The notes below the pieces were generated by a model, which had not been told where the DNA came from, did not search any database, and saw nothing but the letters and a program-made list of their open reading frames with translations. This document shows, one piece after another, positions 1-7,103 of a stretch of 19,054 nucleotides of DNA. How positions within the stretch are numbered: position 1 is the first letter of the stretch; every line of letters starts with the position of its first letter. Source of the DNA: Pirellulales bacterium (GTDB taxonomy: Bacteria; Planctomycetota; Planctomycetia; Pirellulales; JALHLM01); NCBI GenBank assembly GCA_022844585.1, contig JALHLM010000039.1, positions 1 to 19,054 of the forward strand. The letters are read 5' to 3'. The position numbers and the translations under genes are program-made.

Positions 1-3000
1 CGATGGTCAGCGTCGTGCCGGCGTCGACGTCGGTGTCGTTGGCCAGGAGGCCGGTCGCCGCCGGGACGGTGAGCAATGCGTCCTCATCGATCACATCGTC
101 ATCGGCGGCCGCCACGGGCAGGTCGTTGGCGCCAGTCACGGTAATCGTGACCGTGGCGTTAACCGTGCCGCCGTGGCCGTCTTCTACGGTGTAGGTGAAC
201 TCATCCTCGACGGTGTCGCCGGTCGCCAAGGCTTGCAGCGCGGCGACGTTGCGCGGATCGTAGGTGAAACTGCCGTCTTGATTGACGGTCACCACCGCGC
301 CGCTAGTCGACGTGGTCGGTGCGACGATGGCTAACGAGTCGGCCGTGTCGGGATCGTCGTCGTTAGTCAGGATGCCCGGCGCGTCGACTGTGAGCACTTC
401 GTCTTCGTTGGCGGCATAGGCGTCGTCGCCGGCGGTCGGTGCGTCGTTAACGCCGGTCACCGTGATGGTGACTGTGCCAGGCGAAGTCGCGCCGAGGCTG
501 TCCTTCACCTGATAGGTGAACGTGTCGTCGATCGTCGCGCCGACGGCCAAGGCCTGCAATGCGGCGGCGGCGGTCGGATCGTACGAGTAGCTGCCGTCGG
601 CGTTGATCGTGACCGTCGCGCCTTGAGCGCTGGTGACGGTTTCTGCCACGGCCGTCAACGGCACGTGATTGTCCGGGTCGGTGTCGTTGGCGATCAGCAG
701 CGGATCGTTGACAGTGAGAATCGCGTCTTCGGTCGTTGCGCCGGTGTCGGCCACGGCGGTGGGGGATTGATTGTCGTCGTCGTCAATTGTGCCGAGCGAA
801 GAGCCGGTGGCGTTGGTGGTGTTGACGGCGTCGGTGATGTTGATCGAGAAGGTTTCGTCACCTTCCGCAGCGGTGTCGCCGGTGATCTGGATAGTGAACG
901 TTTTCGTGAGCGTGCCAGGAGCGAACGTGAGCGAACCGTTCGCGGCGGTGTAATCGGCGCCGGCCGTGGCGGTGGCGTCGGCCGTCGCGTAGTTCATCGT
1001 GATTGTTTGGAGGCTGGCGAAATCCAGCGTGACGGTGAACTCCATCGCCACATCGCCAGCGTTGCCTTCCACGACGGTGGGGGCCGAGGTCGTGAACGTC
1101 GGCGCCGTCGTGTCGGCGGCGAGGCCTGTCACGGTGACCGTGACGGTGCCGACGTCTTCCGCGCCGGCCGCGTCGCGAATCGTGTACTGGAACGTGTCCT
1201 CGATTGTTTCGCCGTCTTGCAGTGTGCGGAGCGTGAGGGCGAGCGTCGGATCGTAGTCGTAGCTGCCGTCTTCGTGCATCGTCACGGTGGCGCCGCGGGC
1301 CGTGGTGAAGGTTCCGGCTACCGCGGTGCGCGTGTCGGTCGTGTCGGGATCGTTGTCGTTGCTCAACACGCCGTTGGCGATCGACACCGCCAGCAACTGA
1401 TCTTCGAAGGCGTCCGCCGTATCATCCGTGGCAACGGGGGCGTCGTTGTCGCCTTGAATGGTGATGGTGATCGTGGCCGTCGCCAGGAGTCCGGCGGAGT
1501 CCTTGATGGAGTAACCGAACGTGTCTTCGAGCGTTTCGCCGGCTTGCAGCGCCTGAATCTGCACGGACGTGCTTGGATCGTAGAAGTAGCTGCCGTTTTC
1601 GAGGATGGCCATCGTGGCGCCCATTGGCGTTGTGAACCCGGCCACGAGGACCGCGGTCACGGTGTCGCCCGTGTCCGGGTCGCTCGAGTTCACCAATAGC
1701 GCGCCTGCCGGACCAGGCAGGACCGCGTCCTCGGTGGCATCGGCCGTCACCAGTCCGGGGACTGGCGGATCGTTCACGCCGGTGACGGTGACGGTCACGG
1801 TGGCCGTGTCCTCAAGTCCACCCGCGTCACGGACGGTGTAGGTGAAGGTGTCCTCGACGGTGGCGCCAGCCGTCAGGGCGGTCAATTCGACGGAGACGCG
1901 GCCATCGTACGAGTAGCTGCCGTCGGCATTGACGGTCACGGCTGCGCCGCGGGCGGTCGTGATCGTGGCGACGACGGCAGAGATTGTATCGCCTACGTCG
2001 GCATCGGTATCGTTGGCGAGCACGCCAGCGGCCGGCACTTCGAGGAGGACGTTCGCCGTGGCCGCGGCCGTGTCATCCGTGGCAACAGGGGCGTGATTCG
2101 TGGCGGAAACCGTGATCGTCACGGTCGCCGTATCGGTTCCGCCTTGACCGTCGCTGATGGTGTAAGTGAACGTGTCGGTCGCGGTTTGGCCGAAGGTCAA
2201 CGCCTGAAACGCCGCGACGCCGGTTGGATCGTAGGAGATACTGCCATCGCCGTTGAGCGTAACCACGGCGCCTGCGGCACTGGCCGTCTGAGCTTCGGCA
2301 ATCACCAGTACGTCTTGCTGGTCGATTTCCGAATCGTTGCCCGTTAATTCCGCGAACGTGATCTGCAGCACTGCGTTGGCGGGCGTGGCGAAGGCGTCGT
2401 CGTTGGCGACCGGATCGTCGTTGAGGCCAATGACCTTCAACGTGACCGTGCCGACCGTGGTTCCACCCTGGCCATCACTGACGGTGTATTCGAAGGTATC
2501 GATCAGTTCCTGATCTTTCGACAAGGCCTCGATCGCCGCAGCACCGCGCGGGTTGTATTCGACGAAGCCGTCTTCTACGCGAATATGGACCGCGGCGCCG
2601 GATTGGCTGGTGGCTGAAACGCTGGCTACGGTCACCGTGCCGCCGTCCAGGTCACTGTCATTCAACAGCAAATTGGCCGGATCGATTGCGATGATGTCGA
2701 ATTCGTCGCCGACCTGCACTGGAACGTCTGAGTAATCATCGTTGCCTACCACCGGCGCGTCGTTCACGCCGGTCAATGTGATGCGCACCGTGGCACTGGC
2801 GGTGTTTCCTTCAAGATCACTGACATTGTAGATGAACGTGTCTTCCTCGGTGGCGCCTGCCGTCAAGGCTTGGATCAATGCCACGCCGGTCGGATCGTAG
2901 GTGAAGCTGCCATCGGCGTTGAACGTGATCGCCGCGCCCAGCGTGCTGGTGTCATCGACCGCAATGACCGACACGGCGTTGGTGTCGTTCGCCAGCAGGC

Positions 3001-4918
3001 CCGGCGCCGCGATGTTCAGTGCGGCGTCTTCCGTGGTGTCATACTCGTCGTCGACAGCGTCCGGCGCCGGATCGTCGTCGTCGGCAATCGTCACGACTCC
3101 TTCGCTCGCCTGCGCCACGGCACCGGTGCTCAGATTGCTGAGCACCACCTTGAACGTGCGATCGCCGTCGATGGTGACATCGCCGCGGACCGGCACTGTG
3201 ATCTGTTGGGACGTGACACCGGGCAGGAAGGTGAGCGTGCCTGTCGCTGCGTCGTAGTCCGTGCCCGCGATGGCCGTGTCGTCTTGCGTGGCAAAATCGA
3301 CCGTGACCGTGGTCGCAGCCGCTTCGCTGAGCGTGACCGTGAGAACGGCGTCTTTCGTGCCGGCGTCTTCTTCAACGACCAAAGTGCTGGCGGTGATTTG
3401 TACGCGCGGCGGGATCGCCACGGCCAGGCCGCGGATTGGTCCCGTGGCGCGCAGGTCACTGACTGCGGTCGCCGTGCCCGTGGTGAGATCGATGCTGTAG
3501 AGCTTGACCGTGCCGTCGACCGTCAACGCCGCGTAGGCGACGCTGGAACCGCCGGCGATATCGAAGCCTGCGGCGTCAGAGAAATCGACGCCCAATGCGC
3601 CGATCGACGTGACTTCACCGCCATTGGGCGACGGCGTGCCGTCGACGCCGCCGATGCGGACCAGCGAATCGGTCGTGGAATCCAGGCCGAAGAGCGTCGT
3701 CAGCGTGGCCGTCGGGCCGTTGTTGGTGTAAGCAGCCGCGACAATGTTTCCGTCCGGAGCGAGCGGCGTATCTTCCTGCACGAGCGCGCCGGTGTTCGGG
3801 TTGATGCGCAGGTTCTGCTCGGAGTTGGTCACCACGCGGAGGCGATCGACCGTGGGATTGAAGTCGATGCCGAAGGCATCGCCGGCCAGGCTGGTGGAAA
3901 GGGCCCCGCCGACAGCGGTGGCCGCGCCGGTCGAGGTGTTGATCGTGTAAAGCTGGTTACTGCTGCCCAGCGCGAAGAGCTCGCCCGTGGCGGGACGGAA
4001 GTCGATGCCGAGGATTTCTTCGCTGTTTTGCAGGCCGGTGATCGGCGTGGTCACCCCGATGGCGCCGGGATCGTTGGCGTTCAAGCGGACCAGTTGATTG
4101 GTGGCGTCGACGAGGAACAGGGTCCCCAAACCTTGCGGCTCGGCGTAGAGAAAATCGTCCATCGCGACGACGTCGTCAGTGCCGCCGTCGCCGATGCCGG
4201 CGGCGAGGGCGACGGTTCCGCTCGTGATGCGCACTTTGGCGATGCGCTCGCCCGCGTCAAAGGTGGCGCCCAGGAAGGAGAGCCCGTTGTCGAACGTCGA
4301 GGCGAAGATTGGCGCGCCGAGCGAGACGCCGCCGGCGTCGAAGAATTCCAGGCTCGTTCCACCGGCATTGTCGACGTCAGTGAAAACTGCGCCGAAGCCT
4401 TTGACAGTTGCTGGCTGCGAAGTGCCAGGCACGACAAATCGCACTTCCATGACGTTCGTGCCGACGACCGTGAAGAGGCGTTCGGCCGAGAAGGTTTTGA
4501 ATTGCGTTTCGTACGGCGCGTTGATATCGCCGAAACGAACCGGCGTCGTCGTGGGATTGCCGGCCTTGGCGCTGACGGAGAAGCCGGCGCCGAGCGTTTC
4601 GAAGATCACGCCACGCGGCGAGTTGACGTTGAAGAAATCGGCGGGGAGGGCGTTCGGCGCGGCGAAGTTGTCCGGGACGCCGTCCCAGTTGATTTCGCGC
4701 CGTCCGGCTGCGGCGCTGCCAGGCGTGCCGCCGTTGACGGGATCGCCCAGGTCGACGCGGAATTCATCGACGACAATTTGCAGATCGTCGGGCGTGGCGC
4801 CGGCGCCGGAACGAATGACCGCGGCGAGCAAGCGGCGCTCTTCCAGGGATTCGGCGAGCATTTTCCGAGGGCGGCGTTTGTTGGAGAGCTGCGTTTTCCG
4901 AGCGTTGTGCTGTGTCAT
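1..4918 (-). CDS. Giant secreted VCBS/Calx-beta/DUF4394 exoprotein, 3' end cut by window edge
   Basis: The minus-strand frame is open without a stop from ATG 4918 to the window edge (about 1,640 codons), so the C-terminus is missing. Residues 1-32 are basic and contain LEERRLLA, like the short planctomycete extracellular motif at the N-terminus of exported proteins. Residues about 75-260 form a beta-rich region I cannot name. Residues about 262-500 match DUF4394, with the paired phrases GIDFRPATGELFALG and GIDFNPTVDRLRVV. A Calx-beta domain follows (about 505-608, ending ADDDD). Then come six VCBS/cadherin-like repeats of about 100 residues, each starting N(D/H)xPV and carrying (L)xND(T/S)D and D(T/E)FTYTV signatures. 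A second Calx-beta domain (near 1090-770) and two more repeats follow, and a ninth repeat starts at about 130. The likely role is calcium-dependent surface adhesion or matrix structure. An in-frame ATG at 4933 is an alternative start. The gene is divergent from the zinc-ribbon gene at 5389. Confidence 0.9.
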   Translation of the reverse strand, partial: MTQHNARKTQLSNKRRPRKMLAESLEERRLLAAVIRSGAGATPDDLQIVVDEFRVDLGDPVNGGTPGSAAAGRREINWDGVPDNFAAPNALPADFFNVNSPRGVIFETLGAGFSVSAKAGNPTTTPVRFGDINAPYETQFKTFSAERLFTVVGTNVMEVRFVVPGTSQPATVKGFGAVFTDVDNAGGTSLEFFDAGGVSLGAPIFASTFDNGLSFLGATFDAGERIAKVRITSGTVALAAGIGDGGTDDVVAMDDFLYAEPQGLGTLFLVDATNQLVRLNANDPGAIGVTTPITGLQNSEEILGIDFRPATGELFALGSSNQLYTINTSTGAATAVGGALSTSLAGDAFGIDFNPTVDRLRVVTNSEQNLRINPNTGALVQEDTPLAPDGNIVAAAYTNNGPTATLTTLFGLDSTTDSLVRIGGVDGTPSPNGGEVTSIGALGVDFSDAAGFDIAGGSSVAYAALTVDGTVKLYSIDLTTGTATAVSDLRATGPIRGLAVAIPPRVQITASTLVVEEDAGTKDAVLTVTLSEAAATTVTVDFATQDDTAIAGTDYDAATGTLTFLPGVTSQQITVPVRGDVTIDGDRTFKVVLSNLSTGAVAQASEGVVTIADDDDPAPDAVDDEYDTTEDAALNIAAPGLLANDTNAVSVIAVDDTSTLGAAITFNADGSFTYDPTGVALIQALTAGATEEDTFIYNVSDLEGNTASATVRITLTGVNDAPVVGNDDYSDVPVQVGDEFDIIAIDPANLLLNDSDLDGGTVTVASVSATSQSGAAVHIRVEDGFVEYNPRGAAAIEALSKDQELIDTFEYTVSDGQGGTTVGTVTLKVIGLNDDPVANDDAFATPANAVLQITFAELTGNDSEIDQQDVLVIAEAQTASAAGAVVTLNGDGSISYDPTGVAAFQALTFGQTATDTFTYTISDGQGGTDTATVTITVSATNHAPVATDDTAAATANVLLEVPAAGVLANDTDADVGDTISAVVATITTARGAAVTVNADGSYSYDGRVSVELTALTAGATVEDTFTYTVRDAGGLEDTATVTVTVTGVNDPPVPGLVTADATEDAVLPGPAGALLVNSSDPDTGDTVTAVLVAGFTTPMGATMAILENGSYFYDPSTSVQIQALQAGETLEDTFGYSIKDSAGLLATATITITIQGDNDAPVATDDTADAFEDQLLAVSIANGVLSNDNDPDTTDTRTAVAGTFTTARGATVTMHEDGSYDYDPTLALTLRTLQDGETIEDTFQYTIRDAAGAEDVGTVTVTVTGLAADTTAPTFTTSAPTVVEGNAGDVAMEFTVTLDFASLQTITMNYATADATATAGADYTAANGSLTFAPGTLTKTFTIQITGDTAAEGDETFSINITDAVNTTNATGSSLGTIDDDDNQSPTAVADTGATTEDAILTVNDPLLIANDTDPDNHVPLTAVAETVTSAQGATVTINADGSYSYDPTAAAALQALAVGATIDDTFTYQVKDSLGATSPGTVTITVTGVNDAPTAGDDAYAANEDEVLTVDAPGILTNDDDPDTADSLAIVAPTTSTSGAVVTVNQDGSFTYDPRNVAALQALATGDTVEDEFTYTVEDGHGGTVNATVTITVTGANDLPVAAADDDVIDEDALLTVPAATGLLANDTDVDAGTTLTI

Positions 4919-5077
4919 CGTCTTCCAATGCATGGTTGCCAATCTCTCGCCTGAACGAACATTTACGAAATGGCCACAACCGCGATCGACATACTGCCAA
5001 AAGCAGCGTTCCTCGGTGGGTCAGTTCAACGACGCGAGCGCCGCCGCCTCATCCCGCTGGGAATGCCGCTGAAATTT

Positions 5078-5159
5078 CAAGGGATTCGCGAATCCTCATT
5101 CTGTTCCGGGGGCAAAATGGGGGCAATTAAAATCCACCTAACCGGGACAGAATCCCTTG
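5078..5159. repeat. Interrupted 18-bp inverted repeat
   Basis: The right arm is CCGGGACAGAATCCCTTG (5142-5159). Its reverse complement is found on the left as CAAGGGATTC (5078-5087) and TGTTCCGG (5102-5109), split by 14 extra bases (5088-5101), with one G-T type mismatch. The extra bases help form the palindrome GGATTCGCGAATCC. The structure lies between two genes that diverge from it, so a terminator role is unlikely. An operator, an mRNA leader hairpin or a remnant of a small mobile palindrome are all possible. Confidence 0.55.
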
Positions 5160-5259
5160 TTTGACGCGCAGTTTAGCGGAAATGTTCCGTTCAGATAGGA
5201 TGTGCGTATCTGGCGCACTGCTGGGGCGGCGCGGCCGATCGCAAACGACGAAAAAAAGC

Positions 5260-5288
5260 TTGGGGCGATCGTCGCGGTCTGATAGACT
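5260..5288 (+). promoter_or_regulatory. Candidate sigma70-type promoter for the zinc-ribbon gene
   Basis: TTGGGG at 5260-5265 and TAGACT at 5283-5288 are separated by 17 bases, and the start codon is about 100 bases downstream. The same -10 hexamer TAGACT appears upstream of ffh in this window. The -35 match is only partial, so this is a prediction from spacing and hexamers alone. Confidence 0.4.
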
Positions 5289-5374
5289 GGAAGGGTTCGC
5301 GAGGGGGAACTCTGGAACAGAGAGCAGTGGCGCCCACGAATTCTCGTGGGAAGTGACTCCGTGCAGTTCGCGCC

Positions 5375-5380
5375 GGGAGG
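5375..5380 (+). promoter_or_regulatory. Shine-Dalgarno GGGAGG that fixes the start at 5389
   Basis: GGGAGG lies 8 bases before ATG 5389. It supports this start over in-frame starts as far back as 5161, because the N-terminal zinc-ribbon motif begins immediately after the 5389 ATG. Confidence 0.6.
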
Positions 5381-5388
5381 GTCACGGT

Positions 5389-5883
5389 ATGCCGATCTCA
5401 GTCACATGTCCCAATGGCCATCATCTGAAGGTCAAGGAAAAGTACGCGGGGCAAACGGGCCTCTGCCCGCATTGCCAATCCCGCGTGCTGGTGCCTTCGT
5501 TGGATGAGGACGCCGTCCTCGATTTCCTTGGGCCCGCACCGCCGCCGCCGCCGCCGGAGGATGATCCGGATTCGATGCCGGTCTACCATGAGCCCGCCCG
5601 GCCGAGTGGCGCGAGCAGTATCATGAGCGGGACGCACATCCACGGCTCGTCGATTCTGATGCGGAAGACGAAGGTCTGCCCCAAGTGCAAACATCAGATT
5701 GCCGCGAAGTTTGATCTTTGTCCGCATTGCGGTCTGTATTTCACGAATTGGGACGAGATTGAGCGTCGTCTGCATTTGCGCTGCCCGAGTTGTGCGACCG
5801 AGCATCCGATCGGGACGCAAAACTGCACGGAATGCGGGGCTTCGTTGTCGGATGCGCCGAGTGTTCCGCCGGCGCATAAGTGA
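5389..5883 (+). CDS. Triple zinc-ribbon protein of unknown function (164 aa)
   Basis: A small, apparently cytoplasmic protein with no signal peptide or membrane segment. The first ribbon is at residues 7-29: C7, a histidine pair at 11-12, an AG turn, and C26-P-H-C29. This arrangement is frequent in planctomycete proteins and is often joined to other regulatory domains. A proline-rich acidic linker follows (about 48-60, six or more prolines in a row). Two more Cys-pair nodes come next, CPKC 97-100 with CPHC 111-114, and CPSC 132-135 with CTEC 146-149, like double zinc-ribbon modules. The family suggests a zinc-stabilised protein- or nucleic-acid-binding adaptor, but no enzyme domain is present and I cannot name a function. 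The start is set by GGGAGG 8 bases upstream. It is divergent from the giant exoprotein and about 400 bases from the next gene, so it is probably its own transcription unit. Confidence 0.85.
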   Translation: MPISVTCPNGHHLKVKEKYAGQTGLCPHCQSRVLVPSLDEDAVLDFLGPAPPPPPPEDDPDSMPVYHEPARPSGASSIMSGTHIHGSSILMRKTKVCPKCKHQIAAKFDLCPHCGLYFTNWDEIERRLHLRCPSCATEHPIGTQNCTECGASLSDAPSVPPAHK

Positions 5884-5909
5884 GGTCGCCGCGGTGCAAC
5901 TACTGGGGC

Positions 5910-5930
5910 TTCGTTGGACTTGTCAACGAA
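5910..5930 (+). terminator. Possible weak terminator hairpin after the zinc-ribbon gene
   Basis: TTCGTTG (5910-5916) and CAACGAA (5924-5930) form a 7-bp stem around a 7-base loop, starting 27 bases after the stop codon. There is no run of T after it, so intrinsic termination here is doubtful. Confidence 0.3.
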
Positions 5931-6013
5931 TCGTGACGATGCCCCGGCCGGTTCGAGGTGGTTAAATCTCGTGTTCGCCCCGGCCCCAGGCACCCGCGTT
6001 TTGGATTGGTGTC

Positions 6014-6110
6014 GTCGGCCGCCCTGTTGGGGCTACCCGGGTTTAGTTGGCACGTTTTCCAGGGGTTCGCTTCGCTCACCCCTGGCTACTGACGGTCGCC
6101 CCTTTGGGGC
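6014..6110 (+). repeat. Three-hairpin dispersed repeat, copy 1
   Basis: The first block is GTCGGCCGCCCTGTTGGGG followed by CTACC (6014-6037), with a short CCC/GGG hairpin. After a spacer of about 21 bases that differs between copies comes CCAGGGGT (6059-6066), loop TCGCTTCGCTC and ACCCCTGG (6078-6085), a perfect 8-bp stem. After the linker CTACTGACGGTC, which includes bases identical in both copies, comes GCCCC-TTT-GGGGC (6098-6110), a 5-bp stem. The same three blocks recur in the same order and strand at 8304-8402. No open frame of note lies inside. It resembles a non-autonomous palindromic intergenic repeat. Confidence 0.8.
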
Positions 6111-6131
6111 TAGCTTGCCGTCGGGAATAGC

Positions 6132-6165
6132 TTTCTGTTGGGGCTAACTTTCTGTTGGGGCTGGC
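6132..6165 (+). repeat. 17-base tandem duplication
   Basis: TTTCTGTTGGGGCTAAC (6132-6148) is followed directly by TTTCTGTTGGGGCTGGC (6149-6165), with two differences. Its core GTTGGGGCT is shared with the first block of the hairpin repeat upstream, so it may be a decayed or amplified piece of that element. Confidence 0.75.
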
Positions 6166-6285
6166 TGGCCGCTGGGGATAGCTATCGCACGAGCATGGCG
6201 GCAATTAGAATTGCCGGGAGCGGCGATTTCGCCGTCCTGCCTGTCATGCCGCCTGCGCTTCCCCGCCTGATTTGGAGCCCCTGCC

Positions 6286-6957
6286 ATGTTCGCCCGTTTG
6301 TCGTTTGCCTTGGTCTTTGCTTGCGCGCTCTGCGGCGCGGGGCAACTCTTCGCCGACGTTCCCAGCGAGGAGGAGAAGGGGGAAGGCTTTGTGAGCCTGT
6401 TCAACGGGGAATCGCTCGACGGCTGGATCGGCGATACGGAAGGCTATGCCGTGGAGAACGGCGCGATCGTTTGCAGTCCGGATCGCGGCGGGAATGTGTT
6501 CACGAAGGGTGAATACGCGGATTTCGTGCTGCGTTTCGAGTTCAAGATGGAGCCGGGGGCGAACAATGGCCTCGGGATCCGCGCGCCGACCGATCAAGGA
6601 GACGTGGCCTATACCGGGATGGAATTGCAGATTCTGGACGACGGGCACGAGACGTATAAGGACATCCGCGACTATCAGGCGCACGGTTCCGTGTATGGGA
6701 TCGTCGCGGCGAAACGCGGCCATTTGAAGCCGGCCGGCGAATGGAACGAGCAGGAAGTGAGCTGCGTCGGCCGCAAGATCAAGATCGTGCTAAACGGCGA
6801 GACGATCGTTGACGCCGATCTTGATGAAGCCACGAAGGACGGCACGCTGGACCACCGCGATCATCCCGGCGTGAAGCGCACGACGGGACACATTGGGTTT
6901 CTGGGGCACGGGGCGCGGGTGGAGTTTCGGAATTTGCGGGTGAAGGAAGTGAAGTAG
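6286..6957 (+). CDS. Secreted DUF1080 / 3-keto-disaccharide hydrolase family protein (223 aa)
   Basis: Residues 1-23 are a signal peptide: a short basic start, a hydrophobic stretch LSFALVFACALC, and likely cleavage after LFA. The rest is one DUF1080 beta-sandwich domain. It opens with FVSLFNGESLDGW (35-47), carries the family core GMELQILDD (111-119) and a YKDIRDYQAHGSVYG stretch (124-138), and closes with GHIGFLGHGARVEFRNLRV (201-219). Family members of known activity hydrolyse 3-keto-glycosides, and the fold is concanavalin-like, so a role in carbohydrate breakdown in the periplasm or outside the cell is likely. The substrate cannot be read from the sequence. GGAG lies 8 bases before the ATG. 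It is convergent with the minus-strand gene ending at 7091, with a palindromic element between them. Members of this family are often numerous in planctomycete genomes. Confidence 0.9.
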   Translation: MFARLSFALVFACALCGAGQLFADVPSEEEKGEGFVSLFNGESLDGWIGDTEGYAVENGAIVCSPDRGGNVFTKGEYADFVLRFEFKMEPGANNGLGIRAPTDQGDVAYTGMELQILDDGHETYKDIRDYQAHGSVYGIVAAKRGHLKPAGEWNEQEVSCVGRKIKIVLNGETIVDADLDEATKDGTLDHRDHPGVKRTTGHIGFLGHGARVEFRNLRVKEVK

Positions 6958-6961
6958 CGGG

Positions 6962-7103
6962 GAATGACGAATTTCTAAAGCTGAATGTCGAGTCAAATTT
7001 GAATGACGAAGCTCGAATGGGTCGAGCGAGTAGCGGGCTTGGTTCATTCGTCATTTAATTATTCGACATTCTTTCGTCATTCGGATTTCTTCATTCGTCA
7101 TTC
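6962..7103. repeat. Nested palindromic element (AATGACGAAT family) between convergent genes
   Basis: The left side has GAATGACGAAT (6962-6972), GAATGTCGA (6983-6991) and GAATGACGAA (7001-7010). The right side has the mirror set in reverse order: ATTCGTCATT (7046-7055), TCGACATTC (7063-7071) and ATTCGTCATTC (7093-7103), plus an extra TTTCGTCATTC (7072-7082). It can fold into one long imperfect hairpin. Placed after two convergent stop codons, it could act as a terminator in both directions. It overlaps the last codons of the minus-strand gene. A related element is at 18218-18288. Confidence 0.75.

Larger units (their letters stand above)
4934..5388. other. Divergent intergenic region, 455 bp
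   Basis: This gap lies between the giant minus-strand exoprotein and the plus-strand zinc-ribbon gene. It holds an interrupted inverted repeat (5078-5159) that contains a perfect 14-bp palindrome, GGATTCGCGAATCC, at 5082-5095. It also holds a candidate promoter for the rightward gene at 5260-5288. I could not pick out a convincing promoter for the leftward gene. The rightward frame stays open back to 5161, but that extension has no recognisable protein features and lies over the candidate promoter, so I treat it as non-coding. Confidence 0.6.
5884..6285. other. Intergenic repeat-rich region, 402 bp
   Basis: No gene is supported here. The region holds a small hairpin just after the zinc-ribbon gene (5910-5930), a three-hairpin repeat element (6014-6110), a 17-base tandem duplication (6132-6165), and the ribosome-binding site of the DUF1080 gene (GGAG at 6274-6277). 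Variants of TTGGGGCTA recur at about 6026, 6105, 6139 and 6155. I saw no clear promoter for the downstream gene. Confidence 0.6.

Noticed and set aside
623..1699. A 358-codon plus-strand open frame with repeating VDG, GVG and ERE phrases
   Set aside because: The periodicity mirrors the VCBS repeats on the minus strand, so it is a shadow of them.
1..4918. Possible frameshift or stop in the left exoprotein
   Set aside because: Reading the minus frame from 4918 to the edge gave continuous domain-like sequence with no stop; the TAA and TAG-like triplets noticed were out of frame.
2870..4954. A 694-codon plus-strand open frame antisense to the left exoprotein
   Set aside because: Same reasoning: no recognisable protein features, and the minus strand reads as DUF4394, Calx-beta and VCBS domains.
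5161..5388. A 76-codon N-terminal extension of the zinc-ribbon protein
   Set aside because: It starts with TTG, has no conserved features and covers a candidate promoter. A good ribosome-binding site and the family-like opening lie at 5389.
6014..6165. Possible CRISPR-like array from repeated TTGGGGCT words
   Set aside because: The units are of uneven spacing and length, there are no regular spacers and no cas genes, and the pattern is explained by a hairpin repeat and a tandem duplication.
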